NCBI GenBank assembly: GCA_017961765.1
Contig: JAGCWQ010000132.1
Location: 1-39,005, forward strand
From: Paludibacteraceae bacterium
Lineage (GTDB): Bacteria; Bacteroidota; Bacteroidia; Bacteroidales; Paludibacteraceae
Length of the DNA: 39,005 nt
Direction: 5' to 3'
Position 1 is the first letter of the stretch. Every line of letters starts with the position of its first letter. Under the pieces are notes generated by a model. That model made no database searches and was not told the origin of the DNA. It worked only from the letters and a program-made list of their open reading frames with translations. A program made the translations under genes and the position numbers. Positions 1-7,479 of this stretch are shown here, one piece after another.

Positions 1-312
1 ACCGTGGCGGCACTCGCTCTTGTACTTATCGAGCGGTTTGCCTACAGGTTGCCAAGAGCCAGACCAGAAGTCTTTCGACTCGCAGTCGTGCAAGTAGATG
101 TAGCGACCAGGTTGGTCCAATGGCACGTTGTTGAACTTGATTCTTAGGAAGCATCCTTGAACTGAAGAGCGGAAGAAAGAATAACCTCCCGCGTTGTTGG
201 TGATGATGGCGCCGTAGCGAGTATCACCCAAGTAGTTACTCCAAGACTTCGGAGTGTCTGGTTTGGTGACGACATATTCCTTGTTTTCGTCGTCGAAAAA
301 TCCGTATTGCAT
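1..312 (-). CDS. GH94-family glycoside phosphorylase (cellobiose/chitobiose phosphorylase type), N-terminal fragment
   Basis: Reading inward from an ATG at 310-312, the 104 visible residues begin MQYGFFDDENKEYVVTKP and continue with SWSNYLGDTRYGAIITNN, then GGYSFFRS and GRYIYLHD. This is the typical start of GH94 (former glycosyltransferase 36) cellobiose or N,N'-diacetylchitobiose phosphorylases, which cleave beta-linked disaccharides with phosphate to give a sugar 1-phosphate. There is no signal peptide, so it should be cytoplasmic. The gene runs off the left edge, so the catalytic (alpha/alpha)6 barrel is not visible and substrate cannot be assigned. It has its own likely promoter (352-359) and is not part of an operon visible here. 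Confidence 0.85.
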   Translation of the reverse strand, partial: MQYGFFDDENKEYVVTKPDTPKSWSNYLGDTRYGAIITNNAGGYSFFRSSVQGCFLRIKFNNVPLDQPGRYIYLHDCESKDFWSGSWQPVGKPLDKYKSECRHG

Positions 313-351
313 AAAATTAAGTTATAATTAATTTCGTTGTTAGATATTTTC

Positions 352-359
352 CAAATATA
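352..359 (-). promoter_or_regulatory. Putative -7 box (TATATTTG) for the GH94 gene
   Basis: The minus strand reads TATATTTG, a match to the Bacteroidetes -7 consensus TAnnTTTG, about 40 bases before the ATG. I see no TTG at the expected -33 position, so this is a weak call. Confidence 0.4.
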
Positions 360-427
360 GTGAAACTTCACATAGGAAGGAAAGATTTACGTGGGAATTT
401 TGACAACGAAAATCCAAACAACTAAAT

Positions 428-498
428 CTCACACAAAACCGAAACTTGTGAATAAGCCTCCAACCGCCTTGTCGGGTACGATTTCAATGTGTGCGGAG
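428..498. other. Possible structured element in a gene-free stretch (313-668)
   Basis: The stretch 313-668 holds no convincing gene. Within it, CTCACACA (428-435) can pair with TGTGTG and GAG (488-493 and 496-498), separated by a CG bulge. This encloses about 50 bases that are more GC-rich than the flanks, including the smaller ACC...GGT pairing around 462-477. The block looks conserved rather than random, but I cannot tell whether it is an RNA, a decayed repeat or part of a 3' untranslated region of the LuxR operon. Nothing else was recognised in 313-668 apart from the GH94 promoter. Confidence 0.25.
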
Positions 499-668
499 CC
501 AACGTGTCTCCTCTAAAAAAATCAAAGGATTAACAAACAATTCATAGGAAACATAATAATCGAAAGGCATTTGCATAGATAGGAAGGAAACAACAAGGGA
601 AGAATATCTCATAGCGCCCCAAAGAGTGCATGGCAATGCGAAAATCCTTGGTTGCAGACAGGAAGCCC

Positions 669-1277
669 CTACTCTCCGCCCGACAATTCGAACTCGGACT
701 GAGTGACCAGATTATTCAAAAGGGCATAAATAGTAAGACCGGAGACCGACTTGATATTCGTCTTGGCCGTAATGTTCTTCCTGTGGGTAATCACTGTATA
801 AACGGAGAGGTTCAGTTGGTCGGCAATCTCCTTGTTCGTCAATCCCTTAGCGACTAAAACAAGTACCTCCTTCTCCCGCTGGGAAAGATCACAGTTGTCG
901 GACGTCTTATTACCGGCATTCTTATTACTCGTGTTTCTCAGTTTGGAGACTATGGATGCAGGAGAATCGTCCAATTCCAGCACTCCGTCAACCCCCTCCA
1001 GCATCTGCGCAGGCAAATAGGTGGTTTGCAAAGCCATGACCACCATGGAATCGTTCTCCGTCCTGCAGTCGTGAATGAATTTTGAGAATTGAGAGACGGA
1101 GGACATTCTCGGGTCAACCAAAAGAATGTCTATGCCATGAAGAGGAATGCTCACCGACGCATAATTCTCACGATAAATTTTAGAAACCTTGAACTCGGGA
1201 CTCGTCTCTATAATCGTCTTCAACCCCTCCACGATAATAGAAGAAGTATCAATTATGACAATACTTTTCTTTTTCAT
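669..1277 (-). CDS. LuxR-type transcriptional regulator with degenerate receiver domain
   Basis: A 202-residue protein. Residues 1-115 have a response-regulator receiver fold (KSIVIIDTSSIIVEG; IDILLVDPRM with Asp55). Residues 135-195 are a LuxR/NarL helix-turn-helix (LSQREKEVLVLVAKGLTNKEIADQLNLS). The receiver has lost key residues: the second acidic residue after Asp10 is Thr11, the conserved Thr/Ser is Ala82 and the conserved Lys is Glu101. Normal phosphotransfer therefore looks unlikely. The start is set at 1277 because AAGGAG lies just upstream and the ATG overlaps the TGA of the hemerythrin gene (ATGA). No histidine kinase is nearby. I infer that it responds to, or is controlled with, the hemerythrin protein encoded immediately upstream. 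Confidence 0.85.
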   Translation of the reverse strand: MKKKSIVIIDTSSIIVEGLKTIIETSPEFKVSKIYRENYASVSIPLHGIDILLVDPRMSSVSQFSKFIHDCRTENDSMVVMALQTTYLPAQMLEGVDGVLELDDSPASIVSKLRNTSNKNAGNKTSDNCDLSQREKEVLVLVAKGLTNKEIADQLNLSVYTVITHRKNITAKTNIKSVSGLTIYALLNNLVTQSEFELSGGE

Positions 1278-1957
1278 AAACCAACTCCTTTCATCCATTT
1301 GATATAAGGCATCAAGATCTTCTCCTCCACAACGGCATGTTTATCAAGGTCTTTCGACAACTGAATGATATCGAACCAAACCCCGATGCGCTCGTTAGGC
1401 ATGATCTCCGCCGGCAAGTATTTTATGATGATATTGGTCAGGTCGCTCAACTTGTCGCCCATGTTGTCATGCGATTTCGAGATGGAGTGGGTGTCAACAT
1501 TGTCAGGGATGGCATCCTGCGCACTTCTCTCCAAACTAGGGAAAAGGGTCTCTTCCTCCGTCTTGAAATGAGAGGCCACCTCCTCCTCATACCCCTTGAA
1601 GAATTCCAACAAGACACTTCCGATCTTCCCTGCCTCGTTGGCAATCTTAGTTATATGCTTCTCTATATGCTTCAATCGATGGTTAAGGTAATAGTCGTGC
1701 GAAGCGATCAAGTAGTTGACAAGAGTTTTCCCATCTATCTCCTTTATCTCCTCATCCGATGGCATATAGTCATCAAACGAATAGACATTGCACAACAGAA
1801 GGAACATGAATACGGGCACGTCGTTCATCTTGCAGATCTCCTCCACCCGTTTTTCCCCGAAGCCCAGCTTCATGCCAAACCTCGGCAACATCAGAATCAG
1901 TTGCGGATTATAGTTGAGCAACTCTATAAACTTATTCTTTTCAGTGAACTTATTCAT
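1274..1957 (-). CDS. Hemerythrin-domain protein (RIC/YtfE-ScdA-like)
   Basis: A 227-residue cytoplasmic helical protein. The C-terminal two thirds carries hemerythrin-type diiron ligands: His87, His120 with Glu124, His153 and His197 with Glu201. The two HxxxE pairs and the 33 and 44 residue spacings resemble YtfE/ScdA (repair of iron centres). Residues 10-55 resemble the N-terminal ScdA_N domain, but the usual Cys-Cys pair is replaced (LGFGEKRVEEIC). The family binds O2 or NO or donates iron for repair of Fe-S clusters. It lies 33 bases after the porin gene and overlaps the LuxR gene by 4 bases, which suggests translational coupling. A sensing role upstream of the regulator is an inference; a repair role is equally possible. 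Confidence 0.85.
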   Translation of the reverse strand: MNKFTEKNKFIELLNYNPQLILMLPRFGMKLGFGEKRVEEICKMNDVPVFMFLLLCNVYSFDDYMPSDEEIKEIDGKTLVNYLIASHDYYLNHRLKHIEKHITKIANEAGKIGSVLLEFFKGYEEEVASHFKTEEETLFPSLERSAQDAIPDNVDTHSISKSHDNMGDKLSDLTNIIIKYLPAEIMPNERIGVWFDIIQLSKDLDKHAVVEEKILMPYIKWMKGVGL

Positions 1958-1990
1958 TCCTTTGCGTTTTTTCTTTTGTAAATAGCCGAA

Positions 1991-3100
1991 TTACAATTCC
2001 ACGCCTAGTCGCAAGATAGCCACCAAAGCATTCTCCGCTTCTTCCTGTGCCGACGGATTTATGACATACTGCACATCCGGTTGCACATATAGGATTTTTG
2101 CCAGTTGGCACTTGTAGGTCAATTCGAAAATCGTCTCGTGCCTTTCCTCATCCGTGAGCAAATTGGAGACACAGACCACGCCTAAGACATCTTTGCTTCT
2201 CTTGGAAAATAACTTATAGAAGTTAGCTCCCAGATTGGCCACCGCATAAACCTCGTTTCCCTCCTTCGGAGCATATGCCAACTGAGAGAAGAGGGCCACC
2301 TTCTCGTTTAGATGGCGTTCGCCGGAAGCATAGACTCCGAAAAGTTCCTCTTCCGTATGATAGTCTATTCCCAACTTATAGGTGCCAACCGACTCGTCAG
2401 CATATCGCCACTCAGAGGCCAACACAAAGCCCTCATTTTTGTTCAACTTCCAATTCGTATTCCATTCATTATCCTCTAAATCATCAACATAGCCATCATA
2501 CACACAAGCTTGCCACCTCCATCGTTCATCAATATTCCAGCCCAGCTCGAAACCCAAACCCGTAAGCGGGAACGAGGGAGCCGTTATGTTGGTGGAAAAA
2601 ACCGTATTCATACCCGCAGACGTATTGATGAAGAGCGAAGACTCGTCGTTCACCGCAAAATTGCTACTGATGTCTTGAAGTCCGATTGAGAAATCCACCC
2701 GACCACCAAAATCCTGTTTATACCACACCTCCGTGAGGAACGTATAATCACCCGTGTCATTGTTGTCAACGCAGAAACGGTCGCCGACCAACTCGTCCGA
2801 AAAACCTCCGCCATGCGTGTTCACACCCGAAACCCGGACTTCGCCGCCCTTCCAACCGCCGGCCTCCTCTATATCCAACTGGAGACCCAACAACGAGCAA
2901 CCAATGTAGCGCGCTCCCTGTTTCACTCCTCCCCACGTGTTTACTGCCACATCTCCATTATAACAGAAATCAGCAGAAAGCGCACCATCCGACTTGGGTT
3001 CTGCAACCGAAATCGTATCGCCCGCTTTTGCGGTATAAGAGTAAAGACTCATCAACAAGCCAACAGAAACACGAGAAAAAAACGTTAACCTATTTACCAT
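1991..3100 (-). CDS. OprB-family carbohydrate-type porin
   Basis: A 369-residue outer-membrane protein. A signal peptide (about residues 1-26, ending YTAKA) is followed by the OprB signature VNTWGGVKQGARYIGCSLLGLQ, then GGWKGGEVRVSGVNTHGGGFSDELVGD, and alternating beta strands to the C-terminus. OprB-type porins are 16-18-stranded barrels for diffusion of sugars or other small solutes; the actual solute here is unknown. It is the first gene of a three-gene unit with the hemerythrin and LuxR genes, so expression is likely tied to the oxidative or nitrosative signal those genes handle. Two tandem promoter candidates lie directly upstream (3121-3186). Confidence 0.8.
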   Translation of the reverse strand: MVNRLTFFSRVSVGLLMSLYSYTAKAGDTISVAEPKSDGALSADFCYNGDVAVNTWGGVKQGARYIGCSLLGLQLDIEEAGGWKGGEVRVSGVNTHGGGFSDELVGDRFCVDNNDTGDYTFLTEVWYKQDFGGRVDFSIGLQDISSNFAVNDESSLFINTSAGMNTVFSTNITAPSFPLTGLGFELGWNIDERWRWQACVYDGYVDDLEDNEWNTNWKLNKNEGFVLASEWRYADESVGTYKLGIDYHTEEELFGVYASGERHLNEKVALFSQLAYAPKEGNEVYAVANLGANFYKLFSKRSKDVLGVVCVSNLLTDEERHETIFELTYKCQLAKILYVQPDVQYVINPSAQEEAENALVAILRLGVEL

Positions 3101-3120
3101 GCTAAAATTACAAATGATTG

Positions 3121-3186
3121 CAAATGTAACTCCTTTTTCGCTAACCGCAAAGTTCGGCTTTTAGTTAAGCTAAAACAATCCCTATT
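3121..3186 (-). promoter_or_regulatory. Tandem promoters for the porin-hemerythrin-LuxR operon
   Basis: Proximal promoter: TTG (3148-3150), 19 bases, TACATTTG (3121-3128). Distal promoter: AATAGGGATTG (3176-3186), exactly 20 bases, GAACTTTG (3148-3155). The distal upstream box is identical to those at 27577-27587 and 32985-32995. The -33 TTG of the proximal promoter lies inside the -7 box of the distal one. Confidence 0.55.
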
Positions 3187-3243
3187 TGTGACTATCTTTC
3201 GACCTTAAAATAACAACATATAACTACCTACCGTAAATCAACC

Positions 3244-3909
3244 TCACTTCTCACAGAGAGCCCAAAGCATGGCATTGTCGGTGTGGAGTTCGACTTTTGA
3301 GTATCTTTCCGCAACTATTTTTTGCACCTCCTCCTTCGTTTGGAATGGTGGAGTGAACCAGCCTTTGGGGGCAAGCAGATGATGGACGAGCCAATCCGTG
3401 CGGCGGCTTTCTCCTCGTATATAAAAACAAGCAATGAATTTCCCGTTCGGCTTCAACACACGACAAGTCTCGTCGAAAGCCTTCATTTTATCGGGAAAAG
3501 CATGGAATCCATTCATACTGATCACCACATCAAAACTCTGATCGTCAAATGGCAATGCACCCACATCCCCCTGCCGAAGGGTTATGTGCGAGAAACCATC
3601 CAATTGCCGATGCGCCTGTTGCAACATATCTTCGCTGTAATCGAGACATGTTATCTCCGAGTTTTGGAGCGACTTCCACTTCTCAGCAGTGAAAACCGCC
3701 GTGCCACAAGGGACATCCAATATCGAACCCGTGAAATTGTCTGGAATAAACGAGAGCATTTTATGCGCTATCGCAACATCATCGGTTCCTCCCCAAAAGA
3801 ACTTTATGTAAGCACGAGCAAAGATATTCCTCTGCGTCAAAACAGAGTCGTAGATGTTTTTGGAATCGTGGTAGGCACATCTAATCCTATCTTCTTGAAT
3901 ATCACCCAT
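3244..3909 (-). CDS. Class I SAM-dependent methyltransferase (UbiE/Methyltransf_11 type)
   Basis: A 221-residue cytoplasmic protein with a Rossmann-type methyltransferase core: motif I ILDVPCGTAVFT (about residues 63-74), motif II LDYSEDML, GDVGALPFDDQSFDVVIS (motif III/IV region) and a post-motif LKPNGKFIACFY. These bind S-adenosylmethionine. The acceptor cannot be deduced. It is monocistronic with its own promoter, which shares an unusual box with the second methyltransferase of the window (36596-37207). The two proteins are only distantly similar. Confidence 0.85.
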   Translation of the reverse strand: MGDIQEDRIRCAYHDSKNIYDSVLTQRNIFARAYIKFFWGGTDDVAIAHKMLSFIPDNFTGSILDVPCGTAVFTAEKWKSLQNSEITCLDYSEDMLQQAHRQLDGFSHITLRQGDVGALPFDDQSFDVVISMNGFHAFPDKMKAFDETCRVLKPNGKFIACFYIRGESRRTDWLVHHLLAPKGWFTPPFQTKEEVQKIVAERYSKVELHTDNAMLWALCEK

Positions 3910-3932
3910 AACATTCTATTTTAGTTACAACA

Positions 3933-3969
3933 CAAAGATACGAGAGACAACGTGCATCTTGGTTGCAAA
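3933..3969 (-). promoter_or_regulatory. Promoter of methyltransferase gene with TTTGCAACC box
   Basis: The minus strand reads TTTGCAACC (3961-3969), exactly 20 bases, then TATCTTTG (3933-3940), about 24 bases before the ATG. The same 9-base box and 20-base spacing occur upstream of the methyltransferase gene at 36596-37207. Confidence 0.55.
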
Positions 3970-4064
3970 AAGAATGGATCGAAGATTCACAGCTCATAGG
4001 TTCTTTAACTTAATAGGAGTCTTCAATAAGGGAAACGACAAGAAACTTTCGCAATATAACTAAA

Positions 4065-4103
4065 GGGATATTGATGTATTTACGGATATATGATGTATAT
4101 TTG
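4065..4103 (+). promoter_or_regulatory. Putative promoter of the lipoprotein gene at 4186
   Basis: GGGATATTG (4065-4073), 22 bases, then TATATTTG (4096-4103). The -7 box fits TAnnTTTG well; the spacing is slightly long. It implies a leader of about 75 bases. Confidence 0.4.
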
Positions 4104-4185
4104 TTACCTATTCCTATAATACCTTTAGAAAGTTAAATGTGGGGGAAACAGCCGGAACAATAGCAACCTATATAACAAATAGAAT

Positions 4186-5457
4186 ATGAGTAAGAAAAGA
4201 ACAATCATTTTAATCATGGCAATTATACCTTTTTTTTCAAGTTGCTCCAAGATCTATAATGGATTGAAGAATATCCTGAAAGAAGTGGCGCATGAAATGG
4301 AGGAAGAGACGAAGAAACCTCCGTTCGAGCCCTTGGAAGGATATAAAATCATTAAAATTGAGAGACGCAATCTTAATGATTGGCATAATTATAAGTTTCC
4401 ATATATACTGATGGAGAACAAGGAGGTGGAGCGAAAGGTGAACGCACTACTTCAAATGGAAAATTTTGGTGTGGTTTTCAATGGACCCGATGGTTCTTGT
4501 GTGGATGGTATCGATCATATTGTGAGACTTTCATACGCGGGCAAGCCGACGACAAAATTTTATGATGACAGTTTTTCGCGCAATCTTAGTATTAAAATCT
4601 CACATACCCATAGTGATGGAATAGAGACATTGTTTTACTACAATTTTAATCCGAAGACGGGCGATTTGTATCATTTGGAGGATTTTTTCAATATAGAAAA
4701 CTATTATCTGTTTCAAAGTAAACTTTTGGGATACGAAGTGACTGAAGAAGAGGACCTTGCTGACCTTTCTAATTTTGAGTTTACCCAGGATAAAATAGGG
4801 GTTCGGATAAGCCTTAGTTCTCGTTTTGATCTGACTAAGTATTCGGTAATAAAGATTTCTGACATTGAGCCGTTACTGAACGACTACGGACGTGCAGCGC
4901 TTATCACAGGCGAAGGGTTGGAAAAATACCACACCGATCTTCCCCCTCTTCTTTATGAGGGAACGATTGGAGAAGAACCTGTCTATTATCTGCGGGAGCA
5001 TCCGTTTATAGGAGATCCGGATAAACTGTTTTTTAGGAACACAGGAAAGTTTGGAAAAAAAAACGAAGAAGTATCCTTGCTTGAGATTCCAGAAGAGAGG
5101 GAAATAATTCCTTCCGAAAGAGACAGAAAGAACGTCTATTTTTGTGATTCATATTGGTATGACATCCAATTCTTGATTAAATACATAGATAGAGAGAGAG
5201 GTTCCAAGGGTTTGAAGCCAGGAGACCGGGATTATTTCCCGCATTATGACTATAAGGATTTTGGCACGGACTTGTTTTGCTATCACGTCACGGAGGATGG
5301 ATTGGAAGGCTATTATCAGACACCTTGTCCATCGGATCATGAAATGAAAGTGACAGGATTCAACACTAATGAAGATGCAGAGGAGGACTATAGATATAGA
5401 ATAGAGAAATATGGAGTCAAGCCTCAGAAGTATCAGGTGAAATTAAAAAAAATGTAA
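4186..5457 (+). CDS. Uncharacterised lipoprotein, DUF3298-like middle region
   Basis: A 423-residue protein with a lipoprotein signal peptide ending FFSSC (lipobox Cys20). Residues about 120-200 (SFSRNLSIKISHTHSDG, then YYNFNPKTGDLYHLEDFF) resemble the DUF3298/RsiV-type domain, in which a phrase like 'FNLKTGKxLTLxDLF' is typical. The remaining C-terminal 200 residues contain many aromatic and acidic residues and match nothing I recognise. It stands alone on the plus strand and the relics that follow are not obviously linked. Function unknown; probably anchored in the inner or outer membrane facing the periplasm. Confidence 0.7.
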   Translation: MSKKRTIILIMAIIPFFSSCSKIYNGLKNILKEVAHEMEEETKKPPFEPLEGYKIIKIERRNLNDWHNYKFPYILMENKEVERKVNALLQMENFGVVFNGPDGSCVDGIDHIVRLSYAGKPTTKFYDDSFSRNLSIKISHTHSDGIETLFYYNFNPKTGDLYHLEDFFNIENYYLFQSKLLGYEVTEEEDLADLSNFEFTQDKIGVRISLSSRFDLTKYSVIKISDIEPLLNDYGRAALITGEGLEKYHTDLPPLLYEGTIGEEPVYYLREHPFIGDPDKLFFRNTGKFGKKNEEVSLLEIPEEREIIPSERDRKNVYFCDSYWYDIQFLIKYIDRERGSKGLKPGDRDYFPHYDYKDFGTDLFCYHVTEDGLEGYYQTPCPSDHEMKVTGFNTNEDAEEDYRYRIEKYGVKPQKYQVKLKKM

Positions 5458-5463
5458 TGTGCT

Positions 5464-5628
5464 ATGCCCAAATTTATGGTAACCCTGACTGGTGCGACCA
5501 GCATGGGCTCGAGTGTGCAGTGTGCGGCACTGACCGCCAAATTGAACGGTAAACCCATTGCCACAGTGGGGGATGTTGCCACATATCCTCAAGCATCGGA
5601 TGTGTTGGCATTGGACACTATATTGTAG
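5464..5628 (+). pseudogene. Short open frame, possibly a PAAR-like or other gene relic
   Basis: ATG at 5464 opens a 54-codon frame (MPKFMVTLTGATSMGSSVQC, then LNGKPIATVGDVATYPQ) ending TAG at 5626. The 'GKPIATVGD' phrase resembles the PAAR-type spike-tip motif GKPxAxVGD of type VI secretion, but the protein is too short and no secretion genes are near. The same frame continues past the TAG into the DUF1016-like fragment, so this looks like decayed or rearranged sequence. It begins 6 bases after the lipoprotein stop codon. Confidence 0.3.
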
Positions 5629-5661
5629 AAAATAAACAGCAGGGAGGACATCGGACTCAAT

Positions 5662-5826
5662 ATGAAGAAAGCCATTTTGAGACACCTGTCAGTTCGTTTG
5701 GCGGATAAATATGGGCAAGAATGGTCTGTTGAGGCATTGACCCTTTGCCGTAAGCTCTATTCAATGTACTCACATTTCGTAAACAGGGTTTACGGAATTG
5801 CCCCAAGAAATTACTCCGGCACATAA
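5662..5826 (+). pseudogene. Fragment of a DUF1016 (YhcG-type PDDEXK nuclease family) N-terminal domain
   Basis: The 54 residues from ATG 5662 include ILRHLSVRLADKYGQEWS followed by LCRKLYSMY, which fits the DUF1016 N-terminal helical pattern 'iLxxLSxxLxxxYGxgfSxxxLxxmRxFYxxY'. Full members run to 300 or more residues; here both the start and the whole nuclease half are missing. The fragment overlaps the 3' end of hmuV on the other strand, so it is at the eroded edge of a former insertion. It is unlikely to be functional. Confidence 0.45.
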
Positions 5827-6146
5827 ATAATCTCCCCGTTCTCCAATTGATAGGCGACGCCCACCTTCTTTCCTCTTTTCCCCTCAGATGGCTCTGATTC
5901 ATCGGTGGCGGTGTATCGGTTGATTTTGCCACCCTCCTTGGTGATGATCTCCATGTTCTCCTTCCCTGGATTTTTCACCATCGTATAATCCTCTTGGCTG
6001 AAAATCTCCGTCATATTATACCTTGCGACCAAAGCGACCATCAAGGCTACGGCAAAGACCATAGCCACATCGAAAAGATTGCTGACGACACTCATCGGAT
6101 CATCGTCTTCGCCCATGCTCATTCTCCTTCGGTTATTTCTTCTCAT
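5811..6146 (-). CDS. hmuV: HmuV-like DUF2149 protein, last gene of the haem operon
   Basis: A 111-residue protein: Arg-rich N-terminus, conserved DDDPMSVVSNLFDVAMVFAVALMVALV with one membrane helix (about residues 22-46), then a small periplasmic domain ending GEIIYVPE. This is DUF2149, the usual partner of an ExbB/MotA-like protein beside CobN-like chelatases. By analogy with ExbD it may form a proton-driven complex with HmuU. The reading frame overlaps hmuU by 14 bases. An AAGGAG is spaced correctly only for the internal ATG at 6114-6116 (protein start MGEDDDP), so the shorter start is a real alternative. Confidence 0.8.
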   Translation of the reverse strand: MRRNNRRRMSMGEDDDPMSVVSNLFDVAMVFAVALMVALVARYNMTEIFSQEDYTMVKNPGKENMEIITKEGGKINRYTATDESEPSEGKRGKKVGVAYQLENGEIIYVPE

Positions 6147-6735
6147 GACACTCTTCGATTAAGTCTGACAAATATTCCAGGTCGGCCAAGTCTTGGGCAT
6201 ACCAGTTTTGCTTGAACTGTTTCGTGATGAATCCTATTGCACTCGATGCCAATCCCACAACGGTGGTGGCGAAGGCGACCTGCATGTTGTAGGCCATGGA
6301 GGCGATGTCACCGGAAGAGAGACCCACCAAGGCTGGTCCCATCGGTATCAACGTACCCATCAATCCCACCATAGGACCCATCTTCAAGAGCAGATTGGAT
6401 GGATACAACTCTCTTTGCGTCATGATTTCATAATTATCAACCAGGTGACGCACCTTCGCTTGACTCTCATGGTTCTCGACCATCTCTTTGATACAATCAA
6501 CAAACGGAGATTGCTTTGCGTTAGGAAGCAATGTTTTCCACTCCTCCACATTCTGCGATGTCATACGCTGAATGACTGTGCGGAACTCCTTGCGCACTTT
6601 TTTTATGGAGATATATTGTCCGAAGAAACTTCCCAACAACAGAAGCGCACGGATAAACAAAACGATTAAAAGGATGACAACGGGAACCAACAGTCCTGTT
6701 GCAATCCAATACAGCATGTCTGAAATATAATGCAT
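6133..6735 (-). CDS. hmuU: HmuU-like MotA/TolQ/ExbB proton channel family protein
   Basis: A 200-residue inner-membrane protein. Helix 1 is at residues 12-35; a cytoplasmic segment of about 80 residues follows; helices 2 and 3 (LLLKMGPMVGLMGTLIPMGP and MAYNMQVAFATTVVGLASSAIGF) carry the typical MotA/TolQ/ExbB signature of Gly-Thr-Leu-Ile-Pro and Thr-Thr-Val-Gly. It likely uses the proton gradient to energise the periplasmic HmuS step or TonB-type uptake. It precedes hmuV with overlap and follows hmuT after 47 bases. The start is taken at 6735; an in-frame Met at residue 7 is possible. Confidence 0.85.
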   Translation of the reverse strand: MHYISDMLYWIATGLLVPVVILLIVLFIRALLLLGSFFGQYISIKKVRKEFRTVIQRMTSQNVEEWKTLLPNAKQSPFVDCIKEMVENHESQAKVRHLVDNYEIMTQRELYPSNLLLKMGPMVGLMGTLIPMGPALVGLSSGDIASMAYNMQVAFATTVVGLASSAIGFITKQFKQNWYAQDLADLEYLSDLIEECHEKK

Positions 6736-6782
6736 ATCCTATTTGGTTTTATGGGACGAACATGCGCCCCTTAGTTAATTAT

Positions 6783-7478
6783 TTATGATTCTTTTCGCTT
6801 GAATATTCTTTTCAATTCGTAGAGGACAAGGCCTATGAGCGTACCCGACATCATCACGCAGCTGGTTTCCAACAAGGCTCGCCAACTCACATTGTTGGTT
6901 GCCTCCACCGCTGTTCTTCCGTTGACCGTGGCGACTACCGCCAAGATGGATAAGAGAAGGTTGCATAGGAACAACACCTCCAGCCTGATTTCCCGCTCAG
7001 GCAACAAATATCGGAATCCGAAAGTCAGCAGTGGAACCAATATGGCAATGACTGCCGCTAGGCTCCATGAGATGGTACTGAAAGAGACACCCGGAAACTT
7101 GAAGATGACGGAGACCAAAGCAGAGAAGACAACAGGGAAGATTATGAACCCCGGTATCCATTTGACCAGTTGATAACAAACCTTGCTTGCCTTTTTCCTT
7201 CCGCCTTCGCTCCCGACACGCACGTCCATAATACAAAAAATGACCTGCACCATCACATCCAAGGTGATGATGACTGCAGTATCTTGCATGAGTGTTGGAT
7301 TGGAAAGCCAGTCGCTTATCTGCGACTTCGATTGCTCGATGGCGATAGGCCAAATCAGCCCTGTGAAGATCAGTAGCAGGACGCTGATTCCTATCCACTC
7401 CTTGGGAGAGTGGAAGGTTTGCTTCAGCAGAAAAGTGAAGCAAACCAACATCATGATGATTAATACGACCGTCACCAT
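6783..7478 (-). CDS. hmuT: HmuT-like polytopic membrane protein
   Basis: A 231-residue hydrophobic protein with about six or seven predicted helices (roughly residues 1-18, 28-48, 68-88, 107-127, 134-155, 166-185 and 205-222) and a basic C-terminus (ELKRIFKRKES). It has no recognisable catalytic motif. Position between the CobN-like hmuS and the ExbB-like hmuU matches hmuT in the P. gingivalis hmuYRSTUV order, which is the main basis for the name. Only one base separates its ATG from the hmuS TAG, so the two are probably translated together. It may move iron or porphyrin across the inner membrane, or serve as a subunit of the motor complex. Confidence 0.7.
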   Translation of the reverse strand: MVTVVLIIMMLVCFTFLLKQTFHSPKEWIGISVLLLIFTGLIWPIAIEQSKSQISDWLSNPTLMQDTAVIITLDVMVQVIFCIMDVRVGSEGGRKKASKVCYQLVKWIPGFIIFPVVFSALVSVIFKFPGVSFSTISWSLAAVIAILVPLLTFGFRYLLPEREIRLEVLFLCNLLLSILAVVATVNGRTAVEATNNVSWRALLETSCVMMSGTLIGLVLYELKRIFKRKES

Positions 7479-7479
7479 T

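Noticed and set aside
1337-1981. Open frame of 214 codons on the plus strand opposite the hemerythrin gene
   Set aside because: The hemerythrin frame has conserved ligands and overlaps properly with the next gene; this one is a mirror artefact.
5778-5794. Perfect hairpin CGTAAAC-AGG-GTTTACG as terminator of the haem operon
   Set aside because: No T-run follows on the minus strand, and it lies in the coding relic; I could not assign a role.
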